The notes: a model not told the origin generated them from the letters alone. 33,932 bases of DNA from Fluviibacter sp964604465 (GCA_964604465.1 CAZRYZ010000010.1:1-33932), one strand, 5' to 3'; shown: positions 16,066-24,800, counted from the first letter of the stretch. Program-made: numbers and translations.

Positions 16066-16736
16066 CGTAGGAATTCCGGTTGAGGTACGAGCAGCGTTGT
16101 GGCCCGTGATTGATATCCGGCAACATGAACACGCAGACCGGTCACTTGCAGGCGCTGTTCAGCAAACCAGCGGACGGCGGCAGGATAAATCTGGTGTTCC
16201 AGTTTCAAGACCTTGGCCGACAAAGACTCGGCAGTGTCGTCCTCCGCCACCTCAAGGGCAGCCTGAGCAATGATGGGGCCATGATCCAGCTCAGCGGTCA
16301 CAAAATGGACCGTGCAACCATGCAAACGGACACCGGCATCAATCGCACGTTGATGGGTATGCAGCCCTGTGAAAGCAGGTAAGAGCGAGGGATGAATATT
16401 AATGAGACGGTTCGTGTAATGCGCAACAAATTCAGGAGTAAGGATGCGCATGAAGCCCGCCAAGACGACCAGATCCGGCGCAAAGGCATCAATCGCTGTT
16501 TTAAGAGCGCCGTCATAGTCAGCGCGGTCGGCATAATCCGCATTCGGCAAAACAACCGCCGGAATCCCGGCATCACGGGCCAGTTGGAGGCCCGCGGCAT
16601 CGGCCTTATTGGAAACCACGGCCACGACCGATGCCGGGTAATCATCACACCGGCTGGCCTGCAAGATGGCGTCGAGATTGCTGCCTCGCCCCGAAATCAG
16701 GACGACACAGCGTGCCTTCGCTGGGTACATGCTCAA
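16062..16736 (-). CDS. purN: Phosphoribosylglycinamide formyltransferase 1 (PurN)
   Basis: 224 residues. It transfers a formyl group from 10-formyl-THF to GAR in purine synthesis. The N-terminus VVLISGRGSNL binds phosphate; catalytic N113 and H115 (NIHPSLLPAFTG) and D151 (ELDHGPII) are present. Coupled on both sides by four-base ATGA overlaps: dedA upstream and the rsmB-like gene downstream. purM, its usual partner, is separate at 20.2 kb. Confidence 0.95.
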   Translation of the reverse strand: MSMYPAKARCVVLISGRGSNLDAILQASRCDDYPASVVAVVSNKADAAGLQLARDAGIPAVVLPNADYADRADYDGALKTAIDAFAPDLVVLAGFMRILTPEFVAHYTNRLINIHPSLLPAFTGLHTHQRAIDAGVRLHGCTVHFVTAELDHGPIIAQAALEVAEDDTAESLSAKVLKLEHQIYPAAVRWFAEQRLQVTGLRVHVAGYQSRATTLLVPQPEFLR

Positions 16737-17377
16737 CGCCCTGCCTTACTCGAAGCGCGCGCCCTGAGGTAGGCGATGATGCCCGGCAGTATCGACAGGA
16801 AGATGATGAGCAGGATCACTGCCGTCAGATTGTTCTTGACCAGCGGAATGTTGCCAAAGAGATAGCCGGCCACGGTGAGCGAAACCACCCAGAGGATGCC
16901 GCCAGAAACGTTATAGGTCAGAAAGCGTTTTGCCTGCATCCCGCTGAAGCCTGCGACAAAAGGCGCCATCGTGCGCACGATGGGGAGGAAGCGGGCGATT
17001 ACGATGGTCTTGGGGCCATGCTTCTCAAAAAAGGCCTGCGTGTATTGAATCTTTTCCGGGCTGATCAATCGCGTGCGCTTCATCAATGCTTCGCCAAACC
17101 AGCGACCGACCGAATAGTTGACCGCATCGCCCAGAATCGCAGCCACAATGAGCAGTGCCATGAGCAAGGGCAGGCTCATCCCTTCTGTCACGCACAGGGC
17201 TCCCGCCACAAACAGCAGGGAATCGCCAGGTAAAAACGGGGCGATCACAACCCCGGTTTCGGTAAAGATGATGGCAAACAGCAGAGCATAAACCCAGTCA
17301 CCATATTGCTGCACGAAAAACAGCAGGTGCTTGTCCAGATGAAGCACCAGGTCAGCAAAAGAGGTCAGCCATTCCAT
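16733..17377 (-). CDS. DedA-family (SNARE-associated/VTT) membrane protein
   Basis: 214 residues from ATG 17377. Family features: FTETGVVIAPFLPGDSLLFVAG with the conserved acidic residue and PGDS, AAILGDAVNYSVGRWFG, FEKHGPKTIVIARFLPIVRTMAPFVAG (the conserved arginines) and GGILWVV. About five membrane helices. DedA proteins are polyprenyl-phosphate/phospholipid transporter-like proteins affecting envelope homeostasis; the exact substrate is not shown here. An open frame runs further upstream to 17914 but overlaps mutL and is not coding. Confidence 0.92.
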   Translation of the reverse strand: MEWLTSFADLVLHLDKHLLFFVQQYGDWVYALLFAIIFTETGVVIAPFLPGDSLLFVAGALCVTEGMSLPLLMALLIVAAILGDAVNYSVGRWFGEALMKRTRLISPEKIQYTQAFFEKHGPKTIVIARFLPIVRTMAPFVAGFSGMQAKRFLTYNVSGGILWVVSLTVAGYLFGNIPLVKNNLTAVILLIIFLSILPGIIAYLRARASSKAGR

Positions 17378-17446
17378 AACAGGTCTTTCTGATTGGGCAT
17401 ACGCGCTGCCCGAATTCGGCAAAGGCGCTATTTTAGCCGATCCCAC

Positions 17447-17452
17447 TATAAT
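17447..17452 (+). promoter_or_regulatory. Perfect TATAAT four bases before the mutL ATG
   Basis: TATAAT at 17447-17452 is followed by CCTG and then the ATG-ATG of mutL. A promoter using this -10 would start transcription at or within a few bases of the start codon, giving a leaderless mRNA. There is no Shine-Dalgarno in the gap. The -35 region (near 17424) is poor, so this could be coincidence. Confidence 0.4.
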
Positions 17453-17456
17453 CCTG

Positions 17457-19280
17457 ATGATGAAGAGCGCCCCGCCCGACCTGCAACCCGCTGTCGAACA
17501 GCCGACGATCCGAGCCCTACCCGAACATCTGATTAGCCAGATTGCGGCCGGCGAAGTGGTTGAACGGCCGGCCTCCGTGCTCAAAGAACTGCTCGAGAAC
17601 GCCATTGATGCCGGCAGCACCCGGATCCGCATTGATCTGGAAGAAGGCGGGATGCGCCTGATCCGCATCACGGATAACGGTTGCGGTATCGAACAGGGGC
17701 AGCTCGGCCTGGCGCTCACCCGCCACGCCACCTCGAAAATCCGTTCACTGGAAGATCTGGAGCGCGTCGCCACTATGGGGTTCCGGGGAGAAGCCCTCGC
17801 CGCCATTGCCAGCGTGTCGCGACTCACCCTGATCAGTGCGGCCCGCAACAGCCGCCACGCCTGGCGGATGACGGGCGACGGCGAGCTGACGCCTGACTCA
17901 TTGCCCGCAGGCACGGTCGTGGAAATGCGCGATCTCTATTTCAATACTCCGGCCCGCCGCAAGTTCCTTAAAAGTGCAGGGACGGAACAGGCGCACTGCA
18001 TGGAGGCAATCCGACGTCAGGCGCTGGCCCACCCCGCGATCAGCCTGACGATCACGCGCGACGGCAAACAGACCCACGCCTGGCCGGCAGAATCCAGCGA
18101 AGGGCGTATTCGCCAGGTGCTGGGGGATGACTTTATAAAAGCCTGCCGACCGGTTGATGTGGGCAATGAACTGTTGCAACTGCGCGGCTGGACCATGGTC
18201 CCGACAGCGATTCTGTCGGAACGCGAAGCCCAGCATAGCTTCGTCAACGGCCGCTACGTCCGAGACAAGGTCATCCAGCATGCGATTCGCGAAGCCTACC
18301 GCGACCAGCTGCATGGTCACCGGCAGGCCGGATGTTGCCTCTTCCTGACCATCGACCCGACCCTCGTTGATGTCAACGTGCACCCCGCCAAGACCGAAGT
18401 CCGCTTCCGCGATAGCCGTGCTGTGCATCAGTTCATCTACCACGCGCTCAAGCAGATTCTGGCCATCAGCACTGAAACGGCACCACCCATTCGTCTTGAT
18501 CGGGTGGCCGCATCCACGCCTGTTGCCACTTACCTGCAACCGGGGCTCGGTCTGCATCACGCCGCGCCCCATGCGGCTGAATACCGAACCCCCTATCAAT
18601 CGAATAGCCCGACACGCACGGCTATGGGTGCTGCCCTTGCTTGGCAAGCACCCCCATCCGAAGCGCCCACAACACCATCAACGAACGATGACATTCCTCC
18701 GCTGGGCTTCGCCATAGGCCAACTCCATGATCGCTATATCCTGGCGCAAAATGCACAGGGCATGATTCTCGTTGATCAGCACGCCGCGCACGAACGAGTA
18801 CTGTATGAAAAACTCAAGGCCAGCTGTGGTCTGCAGGCGCCCGCCAGGCAACCCTTGCTGATCCCGGTCACCGTTAACGTCAGTGATCTGGAGATGGCCA
18901 GCTGGCATGAGCAGCCGGAAGCACTAACCGATCTGGGTTTTGAAATCTCCGCCGCCGGACCCAACACACTGGTCGTGCGTCAGGTACCGGCGGGGATAGG
19001 CGGTCGCCTCGATGCCGCCAAGCTGCTCTGTGAACTCCTGCAGTCTCTACAGGACTCACCCGCGCAAGCCAACCTCACCGCACGCCGGGAACGACTGCTC
19101 GGCACCTGCGCCTGCCATGCGGCGATTCGTGGACAACACAGCCTGAGCCTGACCGAGATGAATGCCCTGCTGCGCGACATGGAAGCCACCGAGCGGGCCG
19201 ATCAGTGTAATCACGGGCGCCCCACCTGGATCCTGGTAAATCTACCCGCTATTGATGCCCTCTTCCTGCATGGCCGCTGA
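17457..19280 (+). CDS. mutL: DNA mismatch repair protein MutL with endonuclease motif
   Basis: 607 residues. GHL ATPase motifs: ENAIDAG, DNGCGI, GFRGEALAAIASVS and VNVHPAKTEVRF in the N-terminal half; variable linker about 345-420; C-terminal dimerisation/endonuclease domain. The metal-dependent nicking motif DQHA-x2-E-x4-E is present at 440-451 (DQHAAHERVLYE), with CACHAA (551-556) and CNHGRP (584-589) also matching endonuclease-active MutL. E. coli MutL lacks these and relies on MutH. The start is ATG 17457 or 17460, with no alternative start before the conserved region. miaA overlaps its end. Confidence 0.97.
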   Translation: MMKSAPPDLQPAVEQPTIRALPEHLISQIAAGEVVERPASVLKELLENAIDAGSTRIRIDLEEGGMRLIRITDNGCGIEQGQLGLALTRHATSKIRSLEDLERVATMGFRGEALAAIASVSRLTLISAARNSRHAWRMTGDGELTPDSLPAGTVVEMRDLYFNTPARRKFLKSAGTEQAHCMEAIRRQALAHPAISLTITRDGKQTHAWPAESSEGRIRQVLGDDFIKACRPVDVGNELLQLRGWTMVPTAILSEREAQHSFVNGRYVRDKVIQHAIREAYRDQLHGHRQAGCCLFLTIDPTLVDVNVHPAKTEVRFRDSRAVHQFIYHALKQILAISTETAPPIRLDRVAASTPVATYLQPGLGLHHAAPHAAEYRTPYQSNSPTRTAMGAALAWQAPPSEAPTTPSTNDDIPPLGFAIGQLHDRYILAQNAQGMILVDQHAAHERVLYEKLKASCGLQAPARQPLLIPVTVNVSDLEMASWHEQPEALTDLGFEISAAGPNTLVVRQVPAGIGGRLDAAKLLCELLQSLQDSPAQANLTARRERLLGTCACHAAIRGQHSLSLTEMNALLRDMEATERADQCNHGRPTWILVNLPAIDALFLHGR

Positions 19281-20229
19281 GCAAAATATCAGCCCGCTAC
19301 CACCGGCGATTCTGCTGCTCGGCCCCACGGCCAGCGGCAAAACCGATCTGGCGTTACAGCTGGCAGATCGCTACCCCATTGATCTGATCAGTGTCGACTC
19401 GGCGCTGGTCTTCAAGGACATGAACATCGGCACGGCCAAACCCGATGCCGACACGATACGCCGATACCCGCACGCTCTGGTCGACATCATTACGCCGGAA
19501 GACAGTTACTCGGCCGCCCGCTTTCGTGACGATGCGCTTACGGCCATGGCGGCCAGCACCGCCCGGGGCCGGATCCCGCTGCTGGTTGGCGGCACCATGC
19601 TCTACATCAAGGCACTGCTCGAAGGCCTCTCGGATCTCCCGCAGGCGGACGCGGCACTTCGGGCCGAACTCGACGCCCGCGCCAAAGCTCAGGGTTGGCC
19701 GGCGATGCACGCTGCGCTGGCCGAGCTAGACCCCATCACCGCAGCACGCCTGGCACCAAATGATGCACAACGGATCCAGCGTGCGCTGGAAATCTGTCTG
19801 GTTAGCGGGCGACCAGCTTCGGCCCTCTATGCCGAACAATCGTCACAGGCCGCACCACCCTATCGATTTCTATCACTTGGGCTCCTTCCGAGTGACCGGG
19901 GATGGTTACACGAACGTATCGCGCTGCGCTTCGAACTCATGCTGCAACAGGGCTTCATCGACGAAGTGGAAGCTCTACGCACCCGATACCATTTGCATGC
20001 CGATCTGCCCTCCATGCGATGTGTGGGTTATCGCCAGGCATGGGATATGCTGGAAGGCAGATTGCCGCGCAACGAGCTGGAAGAACGCGGCATCTACGCC
20101 ACCCGCCAACTGGCCAAACGCCAGATCACCTGGCTGACCAATTCGATTGCCTGCGAGGCTTTTGACTGCTGCCAAAACAACAACGTCGACCTCATCGGTC
20201 GGCGCGTTGCAGAATTTCTGGCGGTCTGA
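19270..20229 (+). CDS. miaA: tRNA dimethylallyltransferase MiaA
   Basis: 319 residues from ATG 19270, which overlaps the mutL stop by 11 bases; TTG 19252 and ATG 19255 are longer alternatives. P-loop GPTASGKT at 18-25, then SVDSALVFKDMNIGTAKP (DSxxVY-like site, with Phe), PHALVDIITPEDSYSAARF, VGGTMLYIKALLEG, and the C-terminal MRCVGYRQAW and ATRQLAKRQITWL blocks. It isopentenylates A37 of UNN-decoding tRNAs. hfq, which often follows, is not here; the gene ends flush against purM. Confidence 0.96.
   Translation: MAAEQNISPLPPAILLLGPTASGKTDLALQLADRYPIDLISVDSALVFKDMNIGTAKPDADTIRRYPHALVDIITPEDSYSAARFRDDALTAMAASTARGRIPLLVGGTMLYIKALLEGLSDLPQADAALRAELDARAKAQGWPAMHAALAELDPITAARLAPNDAQRIQRALEICLVSGRPASALYAEQSSQAAPPYRFLSLGLLPSDRGWLHERIALRFELMLQQGFIDEVEALRTRYHLHADLPSMRCVGYRQAWDMLEGRLPRNELEERGIYATRQLAKRQITWLTNSIACEAFDCCQNNNVDLIGRRVAEFLAV
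20172..20204 (-). terminator. Possible minus-strand terminator for purM inside miaA
   Basis: On the minus strand CGCCGACC-GATGA-GGTCGACG (20204-20184) pairs at seven of eight positions and is followed by the T-rich stretch TTGTTGTTTTGG. It lies 26 nt past the purM stop and entirely within miaA codons. One mismatch and interrupted Ts make it weaker than the queG example. Confidence 0.35.
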
Positions 20230-21321
20230 TCAAACAACCACGGTCGGCGCTTCCCCTGGCTGGCTAGCGCGGATCACGCCAATACGGCTGACCTGTTCAC
20301 CGTGTTCGGCCAGGACTTTGGCAACCGCATCCGCATTCTCTGGGGCAACGACAATGACCATGCCAATACCGCAATTAAAGACGCGGTGCATTTCATCGTC
20401 GGCAACGCCGCCGGCCTCCTGCAGCCAGTTGAAGAGTACCGGACGCTCCCAGCTGTTCCGCTGGATCTCGGCCGTCAACCCTTCTTGCAGAATACGGGGC
20501 ACGTTTTCAGTGATGCCCCCGCCGGTGATGTGAGCCAGACCCTTGATGGCGCCCGGCAGTGCGGCAAATGCGGCCAGAACCGGCTTGACATAGATTCGGG
20601 TCGGCGCCATAACGCGGTCACCCAGGGTCACCTCATCCAGCATGTCGCTCGGCTGGGCACCGCTGCGCTCGATGATCTTGCGGATTAGCGAGTAACCATT
20701 CGAGTGGGCACCGCTCGAGGCCAGACCCAGAACCACATCGCCGGCCTTGATGCTCTTGCCATCGATGATAGCGGATTTCTCAACAGCCCCCACGGCAAAG
20801 CCGGCCAGGTCATATTCACCAGCCGGGTACATATCGGGCATTTCGGCAGTTTCGCCACCGATCAGCGCAGCGCCGGCCAGTTCACAACCCTTGGCAATGC
20901 CACCGACCACAGCGGCAGCCGTATCCAGGTCCAGCTTGCCGCAGGCAAAGTAATCCAAAAAGAACAGTGGCTCGGCACCCTGAACCAGAATATCGTTAAC
21001 ACTCATGGCGACCAGATCCTGTCCAATCGTGTCATGACGATTCCAGGCAAAGGCCAGGCGCAGCTTGGTACCCACCCCGTCCGTGCCCGACACCAGCACC
21101 GGCTCCTTATATTTCTTCGAGACTTCAAACATGGCGCCAAAGCCGCCAATACCGGCCATGACGCCTTCACGCATCGTGCGCTTGGCCAGGGGCTTAATCC
21201 GCTCAACCAGTTCGTCACCAGCTTCCATATCTACACCGGCATCGCGGTAAGACAATCCACCACCGGCCTTGGCATCGTGAGCGGCGAACAATGGGCGAGC
21301 GTGATTCAGCGGGCAAAACAT
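20230..21321 (-). CDS. purM: Phosphoribosylformylglycinamidine cyclo-ligase (PurM, AIR synthetase)
   Basis: About 363 residues. It closes FGAM to AIR with ATP in purine synthesis. Seen: LSYRDAGVD near the start, GGFGAMFE, VSGTDGVGTKLRLAF, GQDLVAMSVNDILVQGAEPLFFLDYFA, GGETAEMPDMY, GLASSGAHSNGYSLIR and AHITGGGITENVPR, all standard. I prefer ATG 21321, with GAGGA six bases upstream, over ATG 21327 where the same box would abut the codon. Its stop codon directly abuts the convergent miaA stop. It is divergent from hda, as commonly seen in gammaproteobacteria. Confidence 0.97.
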   Translation of the reverse strand: MFCPLNHARPLFAAHDAKAGGGLSYRDAGVDMEAGDELVERIKPLAKRTMREGVMAGIGGFGAMFEVSKKYKEPVLVSGTDGVGTKLRLAFAWNRHDTIGQDLVAMSVNDILVQGAEPLFFLDYFACGKLDLDTAAAVVGGIAKGCELAGAALIGGETAEMPDMYPAGEYDLAGFAVGAVEKSAIIDGKSIKAGDVVLGLASSGAHSNGYSLIRKIIERSGAQPSDMLDEVTLGDRVMAPTRIYVKPVLAAFAALPGAIKGLAHITGGGITENVPRILQEGLTAEIQRNSWERPVLFNWLQEAGGVADDEMHRVFNCGIGMVIVVAPENADAVAKVLAEHGEQVSRIGVIRASQPGEAPTVVV

Positions 21322-21457
21322 GAGCATTCCTCAGGCAAAGTTGGGCGCAATGCCGTGTAAAATGGCGGCTTGCGGCCGTAAGGCCTGAATTGTACCCGAT
21401 AGAGACCTGCTCTTACCTTTCCTTCTGCCTCCAAGCTGCCCAACCGGGCCGGCCTTC

Positions 21458-22126
21458 ATGCAACAACTGCTGCTCAACCTTTTACCGGACCCGACCCCGT
21501 CGCTGCGCCATTTCCAGGCCGGCGACAATGCGGAATTGCTCAACACCCTGCAGCAGTGGCTAGCCACACCCGCAACCGGGATCGCCTATCCGGGCAATCT
21601 GATGGTGATCTGGGGGCCAAGCGGTTCCGGCAAATCCTTTCTCACCCGCTGCCTTGTTGAACAGGGTCTGACCCCGTTGCCACTCAAGGAGCCCATGTTA
21701 GCGGCTACATCCCAGGGCTGGCTGCTGGACGATGCCCAGAGGCTGGATACTGAAGGCCAGCAGGATCTCTTCCGCCACCTCGTGCGACTGGCCCAGACCA
21801 ACGAACGGCTGCTCGTCACTCTGGATGCTCCCCCGGATGCGCAACACGGGTTGCGCGAGGATGTTCGTACCCGCCTGGGCGCTGGCCTAATCTACCGTCT
21901 GGCACCGTTGAATGAAAGTCAGCAGCGCCAACTGCTGGCAGCGCGCGCCAAACAACGCGGCTGGCAACTCACGGAAGACGTGCTGGATACCTTGTACCAG
22001 CGTGCGCCACGCGATCTCTCGAGCCTGAGCCGCCTCATTGAACGACTGGACCAGCTCTCACTGGAACAGAAACGCCGTATCACTTTGCCCTTACTGCGCA
22101 CGGCACTGGCCGAATCCGCGTCTTAA
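21458..22126 (+). CDS. hda: DnaA-related regulatory inactivation protein Hda
   Basis: 222 residues; AAA+ fold related to DnaA but lacking its DNA-binding domain. Walker A GPSGSGKS at 53-60, Walker B-like WLLDDAQ near 88-94, and the DnaA-like RLGAGLIYRLAPL and LSSLSRLIERLD blocks. The N-terminus has QQLLLNLLPD, which sits where Hda carries its sliding-clamp binding motif (QL-x-LPL type) though the match is loose. Hda with the beta clamp stimulates ATP hydrolysis by DnaA to limit re-initiation. Position beside purM agrees. Little Shine-Dalgarno is visible. Confidence 0.9.
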   Translation: MQQLLLNLLPDPTPSLRHFQAGDNAELLNTLQQWLATPATGIAYPGNLMVIWGPSGSGKSFLTRCLVEQGLTPLPLKEPMLAATSQGWLLDDAQRLDTEGQQDLFRHLVRLAQTNERLLVTLDAPPDAQHGLREDVRTRLGAGLIYRLAPLNESQQRQLLAARAKQRGWQLTEDVLDTLYQRAPRDLSSLSRLIERLDQLSLEQKRRITLPLLRTALAESAS

Positions 22127-22154
22127 CCAAGACTTGAATTAACCGAGGCTTGAA
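22123..22154. repeat. Tandem 16-bp repeat between hda and the HAD gene
   Basis: TTAACCAAGACTTGAA (22123-22138) is immediately followed by TTAACCGAGGCTTGAA (22139-22154), 14 of 16 bases identical. Copy 1 contains the hda stop codon; copy 2 provides the GAGG ribosome-binding site of the next gene. A local duplication appears to have supplied the spacer. Confidence 0.75.
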
Positions 22155-22159
22155 TTTCA

Positions 22160-22888
22160 ATGACCAAGACCCCCGACCTGCAACTCGCGCTTTTTGATCT
22201 GGATAACACCCTGCTCCGGGGCGATTCCGATTTCGAATGGGCCCAGTTTTTGATCAAGAAAGGCGTCGTTGACCCCGAACTTCAGGCTGCTAAAAACGCC
22301 GAGTTCTATGCCGATTACAAAGCGGGCACCCTCGATATTCATGCCTTCCTGGATTTCCAACTAGCGCCGCTAGCCCGCCACCCACGCTCGCAACTCGATA
22401 TCTGGCACCGCGAGTTCATGGCCGAGCACATCCGACCCATCCTACTGGAGAACGCCCGGGCGCTGGTTCACCGCCACCTGTCTCTGGGCCACCTCTGCGC
22501 CATCGTGACCGCCACCAATGCTTTCGTGACGGGCGACATCGCCCGTGAATTCGGTATTCCAAACCTCATTGCGACTATCCCCGGTTGCCAGGCAGGCCAG
22601 TTCACCGGCAAACCGGTTGGCACGCCATCCTTTCAGCGTGGCAAGATCGAACGGGTGAACGCGTGGCTGGAATCCATCGGCCTCTGGCAAGGTAGTTTCA
22701 GTGCGCGCTGGTTCTACAGCGATTCTCTGAACGATTTACCGCTGCTCGAGTGGTCTACCCATCCCGTGGCTGTCGATGCAGACGAAACCCTCACCGCGCA
22801 GGCGATAACCCGCGGTTGGCCTGTCATCACTCTTCGTGACGACACCCCGGCCTCGGATATCTTCAAAAAGATCGGACTCACCGGATGA
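22160..22888 (+). CDS. HAD-superfamily subfamily IB phosphatase (SerB-like)
   Basis: 242 residues with the HAD catalytic set: nucleophile D13 and acid/base D15 in FDLDNTLL, motif II T117/T119 in IVTATN, K162 in motif III, and YSDSLNDLPLL (D188, D192) as motif IV. The helical cap after D15 (about 20-90) fits the IB subfamily. Relatives act on phosphoserine, histidinol phosphate or acyl/phospholipid head groups; the substrate cannot be told here. It overlaps pcnB by four bases (ATGA). Confidence 0.88.
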   Translation: MTKTPDLQLALFDLDNTLLRGDSDFEWAQFLIKKGVVDPELQAAKNAEFYADYKAGTLDIHAFLDFQLAPLARHPRSQLDIWHREFMAEHIRPILLENARALVHRHLSLGHLCAIVTATNAFVTGDIAREFGIPNLIATIPGCQAGQFTGKPVGTPSFQRGKIERVNAWLESIGLWQGSFSARWFYSDSLNDLPLLEWSTHPVAVDADETLTAQAITRGWPVITLRDDTPASDIFKKIGLTG

Positions 22889-24276
22889 TTCGCCGTTTCG
22901 TTAAAAAGATTTTCCAGAAGTCTGATCGACCTACCCGGCGACAGGCGCCGGAAGTCATCCCATTGAAAAAACACGGGATCACGCATGACATGCTCAGCCG
23001 AGGTGCCGAACGCGTCTGCGAAGATCTCGAAAGCGCGGGCTATCAGGCATTCGTAGTGGGTGGTGCCGTACGCGATCTCCTGCTGGGACGTGACCCCAAG
23101 GATTTCGACATCGCCACCAATGCCACGCCTGAGCAGGTAAAACGGGTTTGCCGACGCTCGCGCATCATCGGGCGGCGCTTCCAGATCGTCCACGTGATGG
23201 TGGGACAGGAACTGATTGAAGTCACGACCTTCCGCGCGCTGCATGATGATGATACTGCGACGGATGCGCACGGACGCGTCCTACGGGATAACACCTTCGG
23301 ATCCCAGGCCGATGACGCCGCCCGCCGCGATTTTACGGTCAACGCCCTATACTACGACCCGTACGACGAAACGATTCACGACTACCACCAAGGCTATGCC
23401 GACCTGAAGGCCGGCAAGTTGCGCATGATTGGCGACCCGGAAGTTCGTTACCGCGAGGATCCGGTCCGTATGCTGCGTGCTGTGCGACTGGGTGCCAAAC
23501 TCGGTCTGGAAATTGACACGACCACCCGTAAGCCAATCAAGGCCATGGCGCCGCTGCTGGACCATGTCCCTCCCGCCCGCCTGTTCGACGAGATGCTGAA
23601 GCTGCTGACCTGTGGCGACGCCCTGGCCTGCCTCAAGCGTCTCCGCGCCGAAGGTCTGCACCATGGCGTGCTGCCCCTACTTGATGTCATTCTGGAGCAG
23701 CCATTAGGCGAGCGTTTTGTCGAGCAGGCGCTCACCAACACCGACCGCCGGATCCGTGAAGGCAAGTCTATTTCGCCAGGCTTCCTGTTCGCCGCACTCC
23801 TCTGGCATGAGGTTCTGGCCAACTGGAACCAGCGCAAGGCCAGTGGTGAAATCAGCATTCCGGCCCTCTTTGCCGCTATGGCCGATGTGCTGGACCGGCA
23901 GGCAGAAAAACTGGCTATCACCAAGCGCCTAGTAGGTGACATAAAAGAGATCTGGTCGCTCCAGCCGCGCTTCGAACAACGGAGTGGCAAGCGTCCTTAT
24001 GCACTCCTGGGGCATGCGCGCTTCCGTGCGGGCTACGACTTCATGCTGTTGCGCGCCGAAACCGGCGAAATCGATGCCAGCATTGCCGACTGGTGGACCG
24101 CTTTCAGCGAAGGCGACCACAATGCACAGGAAACACTGATCGCCAGCGCCCCCCGTGAGACCAGCCCCGCTAAAAAACGCCGCCGGAGTGGCCAGCGTCG
24201 TCGCCGAACTGGCGTGTCAAATGCTGGTAACGAAGGCTCGGCAACCCCAAGTGAACCAACCAGCAGCGCTGAATGA
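22885..24276 (+). CDS. pcnB: Poly(A) polymerase I (PcnB)
   Basis: 463 residues. Nucleotidyltransferase core: VVGGAVRDLLLGRDPKDFDIATNATPE with catalytic D73 and D75, then RRDFTVNALYY, GDPEVRYREDPVRMLRAVRLGAKLG and the PPARLFDEMLKLL segment specific to PcnB versus CCA-adding enzymes. The N-terminal 30 residues are basic; the C-terminal tail (from about 430) is rich in Lys/Arg, then Ser/Thr/Pro, as in E. coli. It adds 3' poly(A) tails that promote RNA decay. Coupled to the HAD gene and to folK by ATGA overlaps; pcnB-folK order is classical. Confidence 0.96.
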   Translation: MIRRFVKKIFQKSDRPTRRQAPEVIPLKKHGITHDMLSRGAERVCEDLESAGYQAFVVGGAVRDLLLGRDPKDFDIATNATPEQVKRVCRRSRIIGRRFQIVHVMVGQELIEVTTFRALHDDDTATDAHGRVLRDNTFGSQADDAARRDFTVNALYYDPYDETIHDYHQGYADLKAGKLRMIGDPEVRYREDPVRMLRAVRLGAKLGLEIDTTTRKPIKAMAPLLDHVPPARLFDEMLKLLTCGDALACLKRLRAEGLHHGVLPLLDVILEQPLGERFVEQALTNTDRRIREGKSISPGFLFAALLWHEVLANWNQRKASGEISIPALFAAMADVLDRQAEKLAITKRLVGDIKEIWSLQPRFEQRSGKRPYALLGHARFRAGYDFMLLRAETGEIDASIADWWTAFSEGDHNAQETLIASAPRETSPAKKRRRSGQRRRRTGVSNAGNEGSATPSEPTSSAE

Positions 24277-24785
24277 CCGCAACGCAGCTTCCACATCTGG
24301 CGATCATTGGCCTAGGCGCCAATCTGGGCAACCCGGTCGACACCCTGCATGAGGGGATCGCGACCCTGCAGGCGCACCCGAACACTGCCAACTGGCGGGT
24401 TTCTCCCTTTTACCGTACTGCCCCCATGGGCGCCTCAGAGTCCCAACCCGATTACATCAACGCGGTGGCCCTGTGCCGAACGGACCTGGCACCGGAGACC
24501 CTGATGCGGTGGTTACTGGATGTCGAACGCCAGTTCGGTCGAGACCGGAGCCAAGATGTCGCCCGCAATGCGCCCCGCACCCTCGACCTTGATTTACTGA
24601 TATACGATGACCTCACCCAGCAGACGCCCTTGCTGACCCTGCCTCACCCGCGCCTACATGAACGGGCCTTTGTCCTGCGCCCTTTACTGGATCTTCTTCC
24701 CGATGCCACACTCGATACGCTGGGGCGTCTGGATGCCTACTGGCCATCAGTCGCGGACCAGGCCATCGAACGCCTCGCCGACTGA
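24273..24785 (+). CDS. folK: HPPK, 6-hydroxymethyl-7,8-dihydropterin pyrophosphokinase
   Basis: 170 residues. Family motifs: IGLGANLGNP, VSPFYRTAPMG, QPDYINAVALC, LLDVERQFGR, and the metal-binding RTLDLDLLIYDD followed by LPHPRLHERAFVLRPLLDL. It transfers pyrophosphate from ATP to the pterin in folate synthesis. ATG overlaps the pcnB stop. The panBCD genes that also follow in many gammaproteobacteria come next after a 79-bp gap. Confidence 0.97.
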   Translation: MTATQLPHLAIIGLGANLGNPVDTLHEGIATLQAHPNTANWRVSPFYRTAPMGASESQPDYINAVALCRTDLAPETLMRWLLDVERQFGRDRSQDVARNAPRTLDLDLLIYDDLTQQTPLLTLPHPRLHERAFVLRPLLDLLPDATLDTLGRLDAYWPSVADQAIERLAD

Positions 24786-24800
24786 ACGCGGACAGGGCTT

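Noticed and set aside
17378..17914. Upstream extension of the dedA frame
   Set aside because: It overlaps the conserved mutL N-terminus on the opposite strand; DedA homology begins at ATG 17377.
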